Source: Notospermus geniculatus
Lineage: Eukaryota > Nemertea > Pilidiophora > Heteronemertea > Lineidae
Assembly: GCA_002633025.1 (NCBI GenBank)
Contig: NMRB01000565.1
Span: forward strand, 133,643-197,642
Direction: 5' to 3'
DNA length: 64,000 nucleotides
The notes under the pieces were generated by a model. That model saw only the letters and a list, made by a program, of their open reading frames with translations. It was not told the DNA's origin and searched no databases. Each line of letters begins with the position of its first letter. The first letter of the stretch is position 1. The position numbers and the translations under genes were made by a program. Positions 11,378 to 23,469 of the stretch are shown piece by piece.

Positions 11378-13560
11378 AGTGCTAGACAGACGACCAAAGT
11401 AAAAACTATTGCAGACATAAGGGAATGAAGTTCTGTATAATATGGGTGAAAAAGAAGATATCACCAATCCAGGATTTTCGCCGAAAATGACGTTTTGTCG
11501 GGAAGAAGACTAAATTTGCATTTAACCTTCCACCTCCTGAAGTTCACATCGGCAATCCGAAAGCAACCGCTGAAATCAACTTGAAGGATGCTATCCACCC
11601 TGTTCAGTGCTGCGGAGAGTCAGTCAACCGAAAGTCAAGGCTCTATGTCAATCCTATGCAATTTGCACACAGAATTTGAATTTAGATATGACCAGATGAT
11701 ATGACGGCTTACCAGGGAATGATTCCTTTACTTTGAACGCTGACGTCTAACCGCGATGCGGGTCACCAATCACACTATAACGCTTGTATTCCTAATTACA
11801 TCCTAGCACCAGAAGGTTGTTTTTCTATCGTCTACAAAGTCAATTCCCCTTAAGAATACATGTAGTAATCGTTTCATTCCTATTTCCGATAAAATGCTGA
11901 CTCCGGTCAACAAAGAAAGCAAAGCCTGCCGTATGAGGTTGCCGCAGTGGCAGTATTCCAGTTGAATGACCAGAAACTCGAGCGTCGGATTTCATATGCG
12001 GCCAGTTTTCATTTCACCGATTGTTACATTGATGTTATTGACGGAGCCGATATATACGGAATAAATGCTCTACAGAAATCTCCACGACTACATGGATGAC
12101 CACTCCCACGAAAAGCCGAAATGTTGAAGGAAGGACATTCACAGTAGTAGGCCTACTAAATGTGTTCCTGAATCTCTTCTGAAAGACAAAGCGAGATGTT
12201 GTTTCGCTCTGTAGTCATCGCGCCACGACGAGTATCCCGAGAAACTAACCAGCCGATGCGAATTCATGTGTCGCAGTCGGTTAAAATGGAATCCGTCACG
12301 TCCAGTCTCAAGCCTGACCCAGCACTGTACTCCGGGAGGGGATTAAAACATGTGAAAAAGGAATGAACGATAAAACACACAACGCGGTACTGTTTAGAGC
12401 GAGGCATTCAGAACTCCGGGTCAGAACTTCGAGCAGACATCGAAAACGTAACTACGGTAGCTTATCGACCAAAAGCTATACGTTGCTGTGGTATCAACGA
12501 GTGCGCACGATTCGAAAGTCCTTATTCTCTTTGAATTATTTGCCAGCGATTGCGGAAGCCACTACCTTTGACCTTGAATCAGGCATATCACTTGTTTTCC
12601 TAAGCAGCGTTCGTATTTTGCTCGAACCGTGAGTGCATGGCAGACGCTGGCGACTGGTTCCCGGTCCTCTGCATACTCTCTCAGCGGGCATGCCTTAGTA
12701 GAGGACTAGTATATTTTCCCGCTTTCGAGACGTCCGCACGTGGCGGGCTCCGATGGCGGACGACTATAATTCCACGCGGTCAGGGGCCAAAACGTACAGT
12801 TAGGTGGTGACAAATTCTGTGGGCTTGACCGATTGTCCCGCGCACATCCTCTCATTCTGGTATTTTGAAGCCAAAAATACAAGCCCTTGTGCTTTGGCTA
12901 TAGGCTATCAGTGACGTTTTTTAGCCTGCCTTTTAGCCTGCCTCATACAAGTTTTATCGCAGTGTAGGCCCCTACACGATTTGATCGCCTGTGAATGAAC
13001 ATGGACTGGGTAACTTCATGTTTCAGCCTGAATTATGCAGAAATAGTATAGATTGACTGGCGATAGTCCGTGCAGGAATTGTGGAACAGACTTTCTGTAT
13101 ACTTCGGAATCAATCTCAGCAGGTAGGCCTACAGGTGCAACTGCAGTAGCACTCTGGAGCGGGTAGGCCTACTGAAGATTGATGTGAAATCAAATTTCAC
13201 ACACTTGACACTATGAGGCACGATATTTCGCCGCTAGTGTCAAATGCGCAAATTTCAAATACCTCTCAATCTCGTCCCCAGTGCTCAGCTCAGTTCCTAA
13301 CATAGCTCAGAGACTTGGACAAACAACTGAAATTAACAACTGTTCCTCAGGATTTCCTTGATTACGATTTCCTGTATCATTTGTAAACAGGCCTAATTAA
13401 ACGTTGCACTTATAGCAAATATATAGGCCCTACTATAGTATTTATTATCAAGCTTTGATAACTTTACACTACCGGTTAAATGAACAAACACATTGAAATA
13501 ATTGAAATTGAGTTCTGACATGTCTGAATATTGGATTGTATTCGTTATCACAACTGCAAG
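11115..13560. repeat. Duplicated block 2, copy A: 5' end of Ser-rich gene and upstream flank
   Basis: Matches 14167-16478 and then 17907-18036, with SNPs and indels. The part beyond 11377 is the upstream flank of the Ser-rich gene and holds no convincing exon. Near its far end this copy has about 40 bp where the other copy carries 1.4 kb of extra sequence (16479-17906). Confidence 0.8.
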
Positions 13561-13561
13561 A

Positions 13562-14166
13562 TTTGTTATTGAAAAAAATTAAAACCCAAAGCTTTCATGT
13601 GCACTTGGTGCTGGATCACACCTGGAAACTTTCAATGAGATTGATTGATCCCGCCCGCCGAATTTGCACTGCAATACAACTTACACAACTACATGTACAA
13701 CAAAAAATTTATTGACAATGTTAAATGTTCTATACATGTCATCCTCTTGCAACAGGTCCTCTAAAACGCGCTCCCCTACTCGCAAACGCGCTATGCGGAA
13801 ATGCCCTGGGTTCCCAGGATGTATACATGTAGGTTGGATACTATAGCCGTGTTTACACCTATGCAATTTTTCCAGGCCCGGGTTCGAATTTAACCCGGAT
13901 CCATTGAATTTTCTGTCCACACCTATTATTCGTCTTACGATATTGAACGCTGGCCATGCTATTTATAGGCACACCACCCATTCAATTTTAGCAGACCGAC
14001 ACCTGTCGGTGGGCTCAGTAAACGTTTTAGCCCGGCCTTTTTCTGTCCACACCTATGAAATTGCCGGGCTAAAGTCATGGTATATACCACCCCCATGGCA
14101 TTGAATTTATGACCTTTTTAATGACTTTTAGTACCATATTTGATTCAATTTTATGACCTTTTTTGT
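13562..14166. other. Spacer with fold-back transposon debris
   Basis: No gene seen. From about 13845 to 14090 there are repeated CTGTCCACACCTAT and GTTTACACCTATG words and the opposed motifs GGCCCGGGTT and AACCCGG, which look like a degenerate terminal-inverted-repeat element. Related words occur at 17850-17905. The last 60 bp repeat ATTTATGACCTTTTTAATGAC-like words and end abruptly where the second duplicated block starts. Confidence 0.45.
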
Positions 14167-14431
14167 ATGTCCGGGTTGAACTGTCTGATTCTCCGTGCCC
14201 GTGCTCCTCAGGGGCCGGCGGGAGTATGTTCACCCGATATTGCTGCCCAGCCCCTTTTCCAGGTATAATCGAGACCAACATTCTCGTTTCCTCCTCGTCT
14301 AAGTGACCTGTTTCAGACCGATGTACGTATCCTATCCCTGCGACCTTTGAAGAGTCTAGGAATATACGGCGGTGTGTTTTATTTTGATATTGGTGTTCAC
14401 CATCTAAAGATATCCAGTGACCACCAAGCAT
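14167..14431 (-). CDS. Ser-rich protein of unknown function, 5' part only
   Basis: It codes for the first 88 residues of the protein encoded at 9827-11377, from MLGGHWISLDGEHQYQ (one K to N change) to the point where homology stops at 14167. With the 3' piece at 7454-8332 it would make a second allele, leaving about 410 bp unrepresented. The complete copy lies between the two halves, which fits a haplotig inserted into a scaffold gap. Confidence 0.7.
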
Positions 14432-16478
14432 AGTGTTAGACAGACGACCAAAGCAGAAAATCTTGCAGACATAAAGTTGGGGAGTGAAGTTCGGTATAAT
14501 ATGGGCGGAAATTAAAGAATATGTCACCAATCCAGGATTTTCGCCGAAAATGACGTTTTGTCGGGAAGAAGACTAAATTTGCATTTAACCTTCCACCTCC
14601 TGAATTTCACATCGGCAATCCGAAAGCACCCGCTGAAATCAACTTGAAGGATGCTATCCACCCTGTTCAGTGCTGCGGAGAGTCAGTCAACCGAAAGTCA
14701 AGGCTCTATGTCAATCCAACATGTAATTTACACACTGAATTTGAATTCAGATATCATGACGGCTGGCAGGGAATGTTTCCTTTGAACTGACGTCTAACCG
14801 CGATGCGGTTCACCAATCACACTATAACGCGTTGTATTCCTAATTACATCCTAGCACAAGAAGGTTGTCTTTCTATCGTCTACAAAGTCAATTCCTCTTA
14901 AGAATAGTAATCGTTTTATTCCCATTTCCGATAAAATGCTGACTCCGGTCAACAAAGAAAGCAAAGCCTGCCGTATGAGGTTGCCGCGGTGGCAGTATTC
15001 CAGTTGAATGACCAGAAACTTGTCACGAGCGTCGGATTTCATATGCGGCGAGTTTTCATTTCACCCGACTGTTACATTGATGTTATTGACGGAGCCGATA
15101 CACAGAGTGTAATGCTCTACAGAAATCTCCACGACTACATGGATGACCACTCCCACGAAAAGCCGAAATGTTGAAGGAAGGACATTCACAGTAGTAGGCC
15201 TATTGAATGTGTTCCTGAATCTCTTCTGAAAGACAAAGCGAGATGTTGTTTCGCTCTGTAGTCATCAGCTATAGTCGCGCTACGACGAGTATCCCGAGAA
15301 ACTAACCAGCAATGCGAATTAAATGTGTCGCAGTCGGGTAAAACGAAATCCGTCACCAACAAAGTCTCAAGCTTGTAGACTAAAGAGTATGACCCAGCAC
15401 TGTACTCCGGGAGGGGATTAAAACATGTGAAAAAGGAATGAACGATAAAACACACAACGCGGTACTGTTTAGAGCGAGGCATTCAGAACTTCGAGCAGAC
15501 AATCGAAAACGTAACTACCGGTAGCTTATCGACCAAAAGCTATACGTTGTTGTGGTATCAACGAGTGCGCACGATTCGAAAGTCCTTATTCTCTTTTAAT
15601 TATTTGCCAGCGATTGCGGAAGCCACTACCTTTGACCTTGAATCAGGCATCACTTATTTTTCCAAGCAGCGTTCGTATTTTGCTCGAACCGTGAGTGGCA
15701 GACGCTGGCGACTGGTTCCCGGTCCTCTGCATACTCTCAGCGGGCATGCCTTAGTAGAGGACTAGTATATTTTCCCGCTTCCGAGACGTCCGCACGTGGC
15801 GGGCTCCGATGGCGGACGACTATAGAATTCCACGCGGTCAGGGGCCTAAACGTACAGTTAGGTGGTGCCAAATTCTGTGGGCTTGAACTTAAATAAAGAT
15901 GAACCGATTGTCCCGCGCACATCCTCTCATTCTGTGGTATTTTGAAGCCACCTGCTTTCGCTATAGGCTATCAGTGACGTTTTTTAGCCTGCCTCATACA
16001 AGTTTTATCGCAGTGTACACTATTTTCACGATTTGATCGCCTGTGAATTAACAAACTCTCTGAATAATGAATGAACATGGACTGGGTAACTTCATGTTTC
16101 AGCCTGAATTATGCAGAATAGATAGATTGACTGGCGATAGTCCGTGCAGTCATTGTGGAACAGTTCTGTATACGTCGGGATCAATCTCAGCAGGTACAGG
16201 TGCAACTGCACTCTGGAGCGGGCCGGGGAGCGGGTAGGCCTACTGAAGATTGATGTGAAATCAAATTTCACACACTTGACACTATGAGGCACGATATTTC
16301 GCCGGTAGTGTCAAATGCGCAAATTTCAATTACCTCTCAATCTCGTCCCCAGTGCTCAGCTCAGTTCCTAACATAGGCCTAGTTCAGAGACTTGGACAAA
16401 CAACTGAAATTAACAACTGTTCCTCAGGATTTCCTTGATTACGATTTCCTGTATCATTTGTAAATGGGCCTAATTAAG
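14432..16478. repeat. Duplicated block 2, copy B: upstream flank
   Basis: Non-coding counterpart of 11378-13397 with many SNPs and indels. Examples are the extra AATAATGAATGAACA and GGCCGGGGAGCGGG segments in this copy. No exon is evident on either strand. It may include the promoter of the Ser-rich gene, but no TATA or initiator can be assigned. Confidence 0.7.
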
Positions 16479-17906
16479 GCTGGGGGCTACCTATGCCGAC
16501 TTTATTGACGCTCTTTGAAAACAAGCGTCCTAACATATTCATGACAAAAAGTAACAAACTGATGTTAACGAAATGTTTTAGCTACAACCTTTAGGCTCCC
16601 GTTCTGTGAAAGAATTGTTCATTTTGACTAATTACGATGGAGTTAATTAAGTTATAACAGGTTGTCAAAATTTGAGTTCGCAAACAATTTTGCAGACTTG
16701 GGATGCGACACATCAGTTTCCCACATAGTCTGTAAGGTACAGGCCTGATGCCTGCAGGGCGTAACGATCCGTTTTTTACGAAAGTACTTTCCGTTTAATT
16801 GGTATAAACTAATTAATGCCAAAAAAGGGCTCTATTTACAGTTTTTGAAATATTTCATATTCCCGACCAACTATTCAAAAAAGGCGATCGTGTTGCCCTA
16901 GAATGCACATATGGNTTTTACTTCAATCGTGTATGCACGGATTACGCTACATGGAGCTTGCGTGCGGTGAAAGTAGGTCACGTTTATTTGGCGATGATGT
17001 GTATAGTGGATTGTTAGCATGTTGACCAGCGGCGAGGAAGTGTGTGTTTGTCTTTGAATATCCTGCGGTAAAGGGTCTGTTGCTTTATTGATGAGTGTGT
17101 TTGGAGGGGGTAGTTTCTTGACTAGAATCCATTTTTATTACGAAGTGACTATTTATTAAGCCCGGCTTGCTATTTAAACAGTAGGCTACGCAAAATCGAG
17201 CTTCCCGGGCTTCCAGGTGATAAATACTCTACCACTCTCTTCAGTGTGTTGATTGGCACATTGCAAAGATGTGGGGACTACACCCATGAGGTCGAGGGTT
17301 CGATTCCCGTGTGGTCATGATATTTTTTTCATTTTTGTTTCCTTTTCTTTTTTCCTTTTCTTAGAAAATTGTGCTGACATTCCAAATTTCTACCTAGAAC
17401 AACTGGTTAATTATTTTTTCTTTTAATTAGTGGTGACACTGATAAAATCGTCCACAGAATCGGCGCATTATTATTGCCAGCTCGACGAACAATACTGAAT
17501 TTTAAGCCTGCTTGTCAAGCTAGCTCGATAAATAACACTGAATCCACGTACTCCTCATCGAGCAGCTTGACAAATAAGACCGAAAGTAGTGCTTATTCAT
17601 CGAGTGGCTCGAGAAATAAACCCCGTCTTTTTATTATTAATCGTTAACCGTCAAATCCAACTTCCTCAGAAAATACAATTAGACATGTGGATCATGATGA
17701 CTCTGATAATTATAAATATTGATACAACCTATTACAGTCGATATTTTTTTTAAAAGACAGTCGATGCGAATTGTCCATCTATTTTCTGTCACTCCCATTC
17801 ACAACCCTCCACTTAGTGAGCCCTGTCGCCACCAGGCTTGTAGCAACTATAGCCGTGTTTACACCTGAGGAAATTGCCGGACCTGAACAGGCTCTGACCC
17901 GCCTTT
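16479..17906. mobile_element. 1.4-kb haplotype-specific insertion with an N
   Basis: Present in one copy of duplicated block 2 and replaced by about 40 bp in the other (13399-13438). It contains a single N at 16915. It has no long frame. Around 17280-17320 it carries GGTCGAGGGTTCGATTCC, a good tRNA-type B box, followed by a T-rich tract, so a SINE-like piece may be nested inside. The right part, near 17850, has the GTTTACACCTGAGG motif seen in other fold-back debris here. It is probably a composite of several elements. Confidence 0.5.
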
Positions 17907-18248
17907 CGTATTTATTATCAAGCTTTGATAACTTTACACTACCGGTTAAATGAACAAGCACATTGAAATAATTGAGTTCTGACATGTCTGAATATTGGAT
18001 TGTATTCGTTATCACAACTGCAAGATTTGTTATTGGTTACCAATCCATGCACAACTACAGGGTTATATAATAATATAAATGTTTGGCAGAAATATTTCCA
18101 AACTCAAAACATGCATGCGTACTTATGATAGGCCTACTTTCTTAATGAGAAAAATGGTACGTCTACTCTAGAAATCGATTCCACTAGATTAAAAGAATTA
18201 AATATTTGAAAGCTTGGGTTCTATCAGTGGCACCACAACTGGAGGATT

Positions 18249-21200
18249 TTACTGTTTTAGCGCATTCTTAAGCGCTTTCTTAAATACTGCACTGGTTGCC
18301 TGTTCAACGGCCTGTTTAACCTGTTTTCTCTTTTCTTGATACACGCCTTGGGTTTCTGTCCGGGTGATGTTTTTGATGCCTGATTTCACGTCTGCCGAAT
18401 TCATGTATTCCTTCACAGTACGAGCAGCCACTTCTTTTGCAACCTTCTCTGCCTCACGTTTCACCTTTCCCTTCATTTGGTTTACTTTGATCATACCATA
18501 GATGGGAACGAGAGCCCAGGCTATCATCTCACCCTTGTAACTGTTTGCCTTGTCTTTGGCGGCCTTCTTAGCAGCATCTGTAGCGCGTTGCTTTGCTTTT
18601 GGAATGTAGATCTTATTCACTTTCGCTTTCACACGGGCCTCCACATCAGGTTTGAGAAGTTGGGTGGCTAAGATATAAATTATTGGAGCTTTTAATATTT
18701 CTGACAAATTATGACCTATTTACTAGATGAATCATGTTTATTGTCAATAACTGTTCTGCTATTAACTAATTTATACATCCTCAACATAAAAACTTCCTTA
18801 TCCATAGCATAGTGAGGATACACCACCTACCTACATGTATGTATATACAACTTTGTTCACCAACTTCTTTATTTACCGGTATTTATTTATTAATGTGAAA
18901 CTCTATATCTGTAGAATTAATTTACCCTAAATTTTTATTGCCATGCAGCATAGACCACCCATAAAACCATTTCTTCCCAAGCTATTTATCAATTTATTGA
19001 TGAAAAATTCTCCAACATACCTGCAGCTTTTCCAGCAGCTTTAGCTTGATCTCTTACAGCATCAGTGAGAATGGACTTCACCTTTTCCATTGCTTTTATC
19101 TTGGCATTCATGCCAAAATCTGTTTTCAATATGTTCAACACCTCTTCACAGTCTTCATCAGATGGAAACTTGAACATCTTAAGGGCATCAGCTTTCCCAG
19201 AAGACTTCAAGTAGCAGATAGTGTCAAGTGGAAGCAACGCATTGTATAGGCCATTGCTGAGTTTCTTTAGAGTAACATCATTTATATCAGTTGGTGTCGA
19301 TTTCACCAGAGGCTTAAGTTGATCAATGCTCTACAAAACAAGAATTATATCTTCGGTACATTGAAGCAAGGGCAATTTTATGAATAATTTATAAAGACTT
19401 GTAAGACAAAGAGAAAGCAAGCACAAAAATCGACACACAATATGATGATAAATATAAAGTCAATTTCCAGAAATTCGTAAATTTTCGACCCCAACCGGGG
19501 TCTACTTCAGGCTGGAACTTTACAATATGAAACTCTAGAAAAGACTGTAAGACAAAAAGATAATTTAAACAGGGGTGTAGAGTCTTCAACCTGTTTCAGT
19601 GTATGTATGATTTGCTGATGCTCACCTTTCCTGACCGAGTAAGAAGAGAGTCAATGACATCAGTGATCAGCACGTCATGTTGTTTTCCATATTTATCCTT
19701 TGTTGATAATTTGCCGAGGTCAACCATCTGGAAATAAAATAGATGAATAAATAAATAAACGAATAAATAGTTAAAAGAACAGAAATTCAGAAGCAGATAC
19801 GTATTCACATCATTTACAAACACGTATACATATGGGACAAGAAACTGAAATATCGGCGTCTACAATTTAGTCCAATTCGAATGTTCTGCATTCAGGTTTA
19901 TTTCAGTAATGCAGCTTACCAGGAAAAAAGAAATAAAGGAAGAGATGTCAGCCAATAATTCACTAGTGCCAAGAATGGTAATTTATGGTTCAGCAAGGGG
20001 AGTTTAGTCGTTCGGGTAGTTTTATCTCACACAGCAAACATTACCTTGAGGGGTTTGATAGCTTCTTGCCATGAATGATAGATGTCTTTGAGACGGTTGG
20101 CAGCATCCAGCAATTTGGTCAGCTGATCCTCCTGCTTTTTGGTGGGCTTTTTTGAACCCGAGGGCCCTGGATGGAGCAGTTTGTAGATGTACTTGCCAAC
20201 CGTATCTACAACTGTGTATGCAAGGAACAGACGATTGGCCCATTTTGCAAGGGTTTTCAATGTTACCTGAAAGAATAAATTACCAGTATTTTTAAGCGGC
20301 GTATACATTGTCAACCAGAATAACTCGATAGCCCGGCATATCATGAAGGTTCATCATCCTAGTCATTTCAAAGCATGGTTTCCATTTTATGTATTGTAAA
20401 AAAACCAGGAATTTATAAAAAAGATGGTCAAGGGAGGAACAAGCAATCAACAGAGGTCTATTCATTGATTATCACTTGGGCTAAATTTTTTCTGTATTTT
20501 TGACCGCCCACCTTGGAGCTGCCCGTACTTGATCCTTCCTCTCCTGCCGCCTCTTCCTCTGCTGCTTCCTCAACCGTTTCTTCCACTTCCGCATCTATTT
20601 CTTCTTCTGTGACTTCCTCAACTTCTGAGGACACAACCTCAGCTACCTACACGAATTCAACAAAGAAATCTTCACACAAACTTAGATCATTTCGTTCGTT
20701 CTTCCATACAGGTGCCGGTACAGGTGTAACGTTTTTCAGTGCGGCCCGTGTGAGATTACAATACATGTAGTGAAATGAGCCGCGCCTTGACAGCGACACA
20801 AAGAGAAACAGTGAGTCTGTTTTCCAGTGTGTTCCAAAGTAGGAGTCACCCACAAAAATGGACACTGAAAAACACACTACTAATCTTCATTCGAAACGTC
20901 CCTTTGTTTAAAAAAATTGCAACAGTCTAAATAGACGACTTGTACTTAGTGCACATCATTCCCATGGACTGTGTTTTAATAACTAACGGTTCACAACGCC
21001 AAAACTCTAAAAGGGAGTAAAATATAAAGACAACAATTTACTCACTTCAGTACCTTCTACTTCCTCTACAACAGCCTCGATTTCAGTTCCCGCCACCGCT
21101 TCAACTTCCTCTCCAATGACTGCTGCCGCTTCGCTGACTTCCGCGCCCACTTCTACAGCCTCAGCCGCTGCTGCCGCTCCAGCAGCTACCTCCCCCACGA

Positions 21201-22846
21201 CGGCACCTGCTTCAGCAATCGAGGCAATTATCTCAACCACAACTACAGAAGAAGAAAAAAAAGAAATAACTGTCTTGAGTTAGTGGCCCTGTTTACAGTA
21301 CTAGAAATCCCCGCTTTTTGAGACCCGTGTCAAGCCCGGCTCTGAAAAATCCTGCCTGAGACCCGGCGCGCGTCAACACTATTGTGAAGGGGACCTAAAT
21401 TAAGCCCTCCAAAAACCGTTCGCGCTCGGAGGGGCTTATTAGCACCGGCTTTTTCATCCCTGTGTATTAGACCCACGCTTTTAACAGGTGTCAGACAGAA
21501 AAAGCCCGGGTGCGACGCGGGATTTTATGTTACCAGGGCTAGTATTGGGGAAGTTAGAAAAAGACTGAAAATGATCATCACCCTTGCATGTACTTCAAAC
21601 TCAAAATAAATTTCATGCTGTTCAATACGATAATCTAAAACCTGCAAATCAGGGCCCGGTTGCACGAAACTCACGACAGCGCTATCTTGGTGTTAGCGCT
21701 ATCTTGATGTTAAATGACGTAAAAGAACAATGGATTTTTACGTCATCTAACATGAAGATAGCGCTAACACCAAGATAGCGCTGTCGTGAGTTTCGTGCAA
21801 CCGGGCCCAGGTTTATGATTCTTTATTACCATGAATTAAAATGAAATTCAATAAAAGAACCAAACTCTGTAAAACAGGTCTTTGATTGGAAAGTCATCCT
21901 CGTGTGAACACAAAATGAATTCCTTTGATGTTCAATACAAAACACTACCTGCAAATCATGCAGATTTATGATGTTAGCCTATTTTATCCCCTCTTGTTTA
22001 TTGATCCTTACCTTGACATGAATATCATAATAATGTCCAATAGAAGAATTTAAGACCTGCAAAACGGGTTTTTAATAACAAAATATGTAGGACAATCCTG
22101 CTGGCAGTTGGGGTTCTGCATGGAACAACGTGGGAGTGGTTCGGCATAAAGTGCCCCCAATGAGGTTATGGCTCATTCATCCGTGAGTTATTGGTTGAGT
22201 TAAAATATCAGGCCTACGTCAAAATGTTCCACTTTTTTGTCCATTGATGATCAAAGGTTTTCCTGGTCAGCTACTTTTGTTGCTGGAAAAAAATCATCCA
22301 GGAGAAAGACTGTGTCCAGGCGCGGATCCACTGGGGGCGCATCGGGCGCGCGCCTCCCCTTTTGGCCAGAAATCTGTAAAATCGACCGTGAAATTCTGGA
22401 ATTGGGTGCAAATTTCAATGTTCCTAGCACATGGCCCCCTCTTTTCCCAAATCCTGTATCCGCCCCTGGTGTCAGTAACAAACCCAGCAACATCACCAAC
22501 CAGGCGCATGTCCCAGAGGGGATGTTTTTTACCCGTATCACTTCAAACGATGATATTTTAGGCCTATATAGGAAGTCAACTTCCAAAATTTGGCAAATTT
22601 TCGACCCCAACCGGGATCTTCCTCACATAGGTACTTTTCAGTATTAAGGAACTCCAGAAAAGACTTTTCCTTACTGAAAAGTGCCTTAGGAAGATCCAGG
22701 TTGGGGTCGAAAATTTGCCAAATTTTGGAAGTTGACTTCCTAACAATCAAGCAATAATAGCAGTTATATCATTAAACAAACCCTGAGAAACAATACCAAG
22801 TTGAAAATGTTAATGAATGTGTGTAGGCCTACTCACCACTTGCCAT
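18249..22846 (-). CDS. Ala/Glu/Lys-rich helical protein of unknown function (gene M)
   Basis: Seven exons on the minus strand: 22837-22846 (MAS), 21046-21242, 20512-20646, 20045-20266, 19626-19727, 19021-19330, 18249-18667. All phases join, giving 464 residues. Order along the protein: an Ala/Val/Glu-rich hydrophobic helix (GEVAAGAAAAAEAVEVGAEV), an acidic Glu-rich segment, a hydrophobic segment with VVDTVGKYIYKLL, a middle region (DVLITDVIDSLL, then MFKFPSDEDCEEVLNILK), and a long Lys/Ala-rich amphipathic helix to the stop. There is no signal peptide. I recognise no family. It shares order and motifs with the plus-strand gene at 27658-32208, so the two are probably old paralogues transcribed divergently. 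Exons 1 and 2 occur again at 26936-26945 and 24981-25177. Confidence 0.7.
19455..19505. repeat. Half of a family A hairpin MITE
   Basis: Contains AAGTCAATTTCC and AATTTTCGACCCCAACCGGG, matching one arm of the element at 1-127. The second arm is missing, so this is a decayed copy in an intron of gene M. Confidence 0.6.
21285..21539. mobile_element. Fold-back element with GGCCCTG ends, intact
   Basis: Begins GGCCCTGTTTACA and ends with the near complement TTACCAGGGC, with TAGT on both sides as a likely target duplication. The interior is rich in AGACCCG and AGCCCG words. The same element lies at 25216-25806, where a second transposon has jumped into it. Both copies lie in intron 1 of gene M. 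No coding capacity. Confidence 0.65.
21653..21807. mobile_element. 155-bp palindromic MITE with CAG target duplication
   Basis: The ends are GGCCCGGTTGCACGAAACTC and its complement, and the arms carry ACAGCGCTATCTTGGTGTTA. The other haplotype copy has the empty site AAATCAGGTTTATG near 25915-25926, so the insertion is exact and the duplicated target is CAG. A 3-bp target duplication fits PIF/Harbinger-type or related elements. Confidence 0.85.
22570..22741. repeat. Family A hairpin MITE in gene M intron 1
   Basis: A palindrome bounded by AGGAAGTCAACTTCCAAAAT and its complement, with TTTTCGACCCCAACCGGGAT inside. The central loop pairs AAGGCACTTTTCAGTAAGGA with its complement. The allelic copy at 26668-26837 occupies the same site, so this insertion predates the split of the two haplotypes. 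Confidence 0.8.
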
Positions 22847-23212
22847 TCTGAACACCTTTATAAGTAATGATGTCGAGTAACTCGGTCATCCAAGAAAATG
22901 TTGGTAAATGTTGTCCTGTAGATAGTATTGCAACAACAAGGATGTCAGACAGAAAATAAATCATTGTGTGTCCTTCATTTTGGAGTAATGACAACTAGAG
23001 CATGGAGCATATAAATTGGTGAACTTGTCCCAGGGTAAAGTTATTAACTTCTTGTCTGAGTTGCCGAACAGAGCTGCCAAAGTGACTTGGAATACTAAGG
23101 TAGGTTTTAATTTTGATTTAATGAGTTCTTTGTTTACCAGGACTGTACGCTAAATTAACATTAAGAGACCTGGAGTAAGGTAGTTAGGTAATCCTTTTGT
23201 TATACATATCAG
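22847..23212. promoter_or_regulatory. Upstream region of gene M, copy A
   Basis: Non-coding sequence 5' of the gene M start, with a counterpart at 26946-27238. Gene P starts on the other strand at 27658, so the roughly 0.7 kb between the two starts may hold a shared divergent promoter. No TATA box or initiator is convincing. Confidence 0.35.
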
Positions 23213-23468
23213 CATAAAGGAATCAAACCATAAAGGTTCAACTCGGATTTTCGCTCAATTCAGGATTTCTGCATGTATTGTTTGATAACATCAAAAATAC
23301 ACAATATTTTCTTACACTTTTGGTGTCCGATTAAAGGTATTAATCTCGGTAATGAAAGCTGAAAATTTCACCAACATCGGTTGGCCAGGTGATTAGATAT
23401 TTAGAAATGAAAATGCCGAGGTAAGGGAATATTCGCACAAACGATGAGCGTTCAGGGTGATATTGAAG
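23213..23468. mobile_element. Left end of the 3-kb CATAAAGG transposon
   Basis: Starts with the 38-bp terminal repeat CATAAAGGAATCAAACCATA... and matches the left 256 bp of the complete element at 39950 almost exactly. It stops at the single N at 23469. A right end of the same family lies at 28081-28162 just after another N. The flanks do not share a target duplication, so they may not belong to one insertion. Confidence 0.8.
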
Positions 23469-23469
23469 N

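Larger units (their letters stand above)
20858..23209. repeat. Duplicated block 3, copy A: 5' region of gene M
   Basis: Matches 24792-27238 apart from transposon differences. It carries exons 1 and 2 of gene M. Copy B joins, without an N, directly to the end of the intron that precedes the last exon of gene P at 24791, which is not a plausible gene order. This supports chimeric joining of two haplotypes. Confidence 0.8.

Noticed and set aside
20513-20770. Ser/Thr-rich 85-codon plus-strand frame
   Set aside because: It is the complement of the Glu-rich exon 3 of gene M, which has proper splice sites and fits the exon chain.
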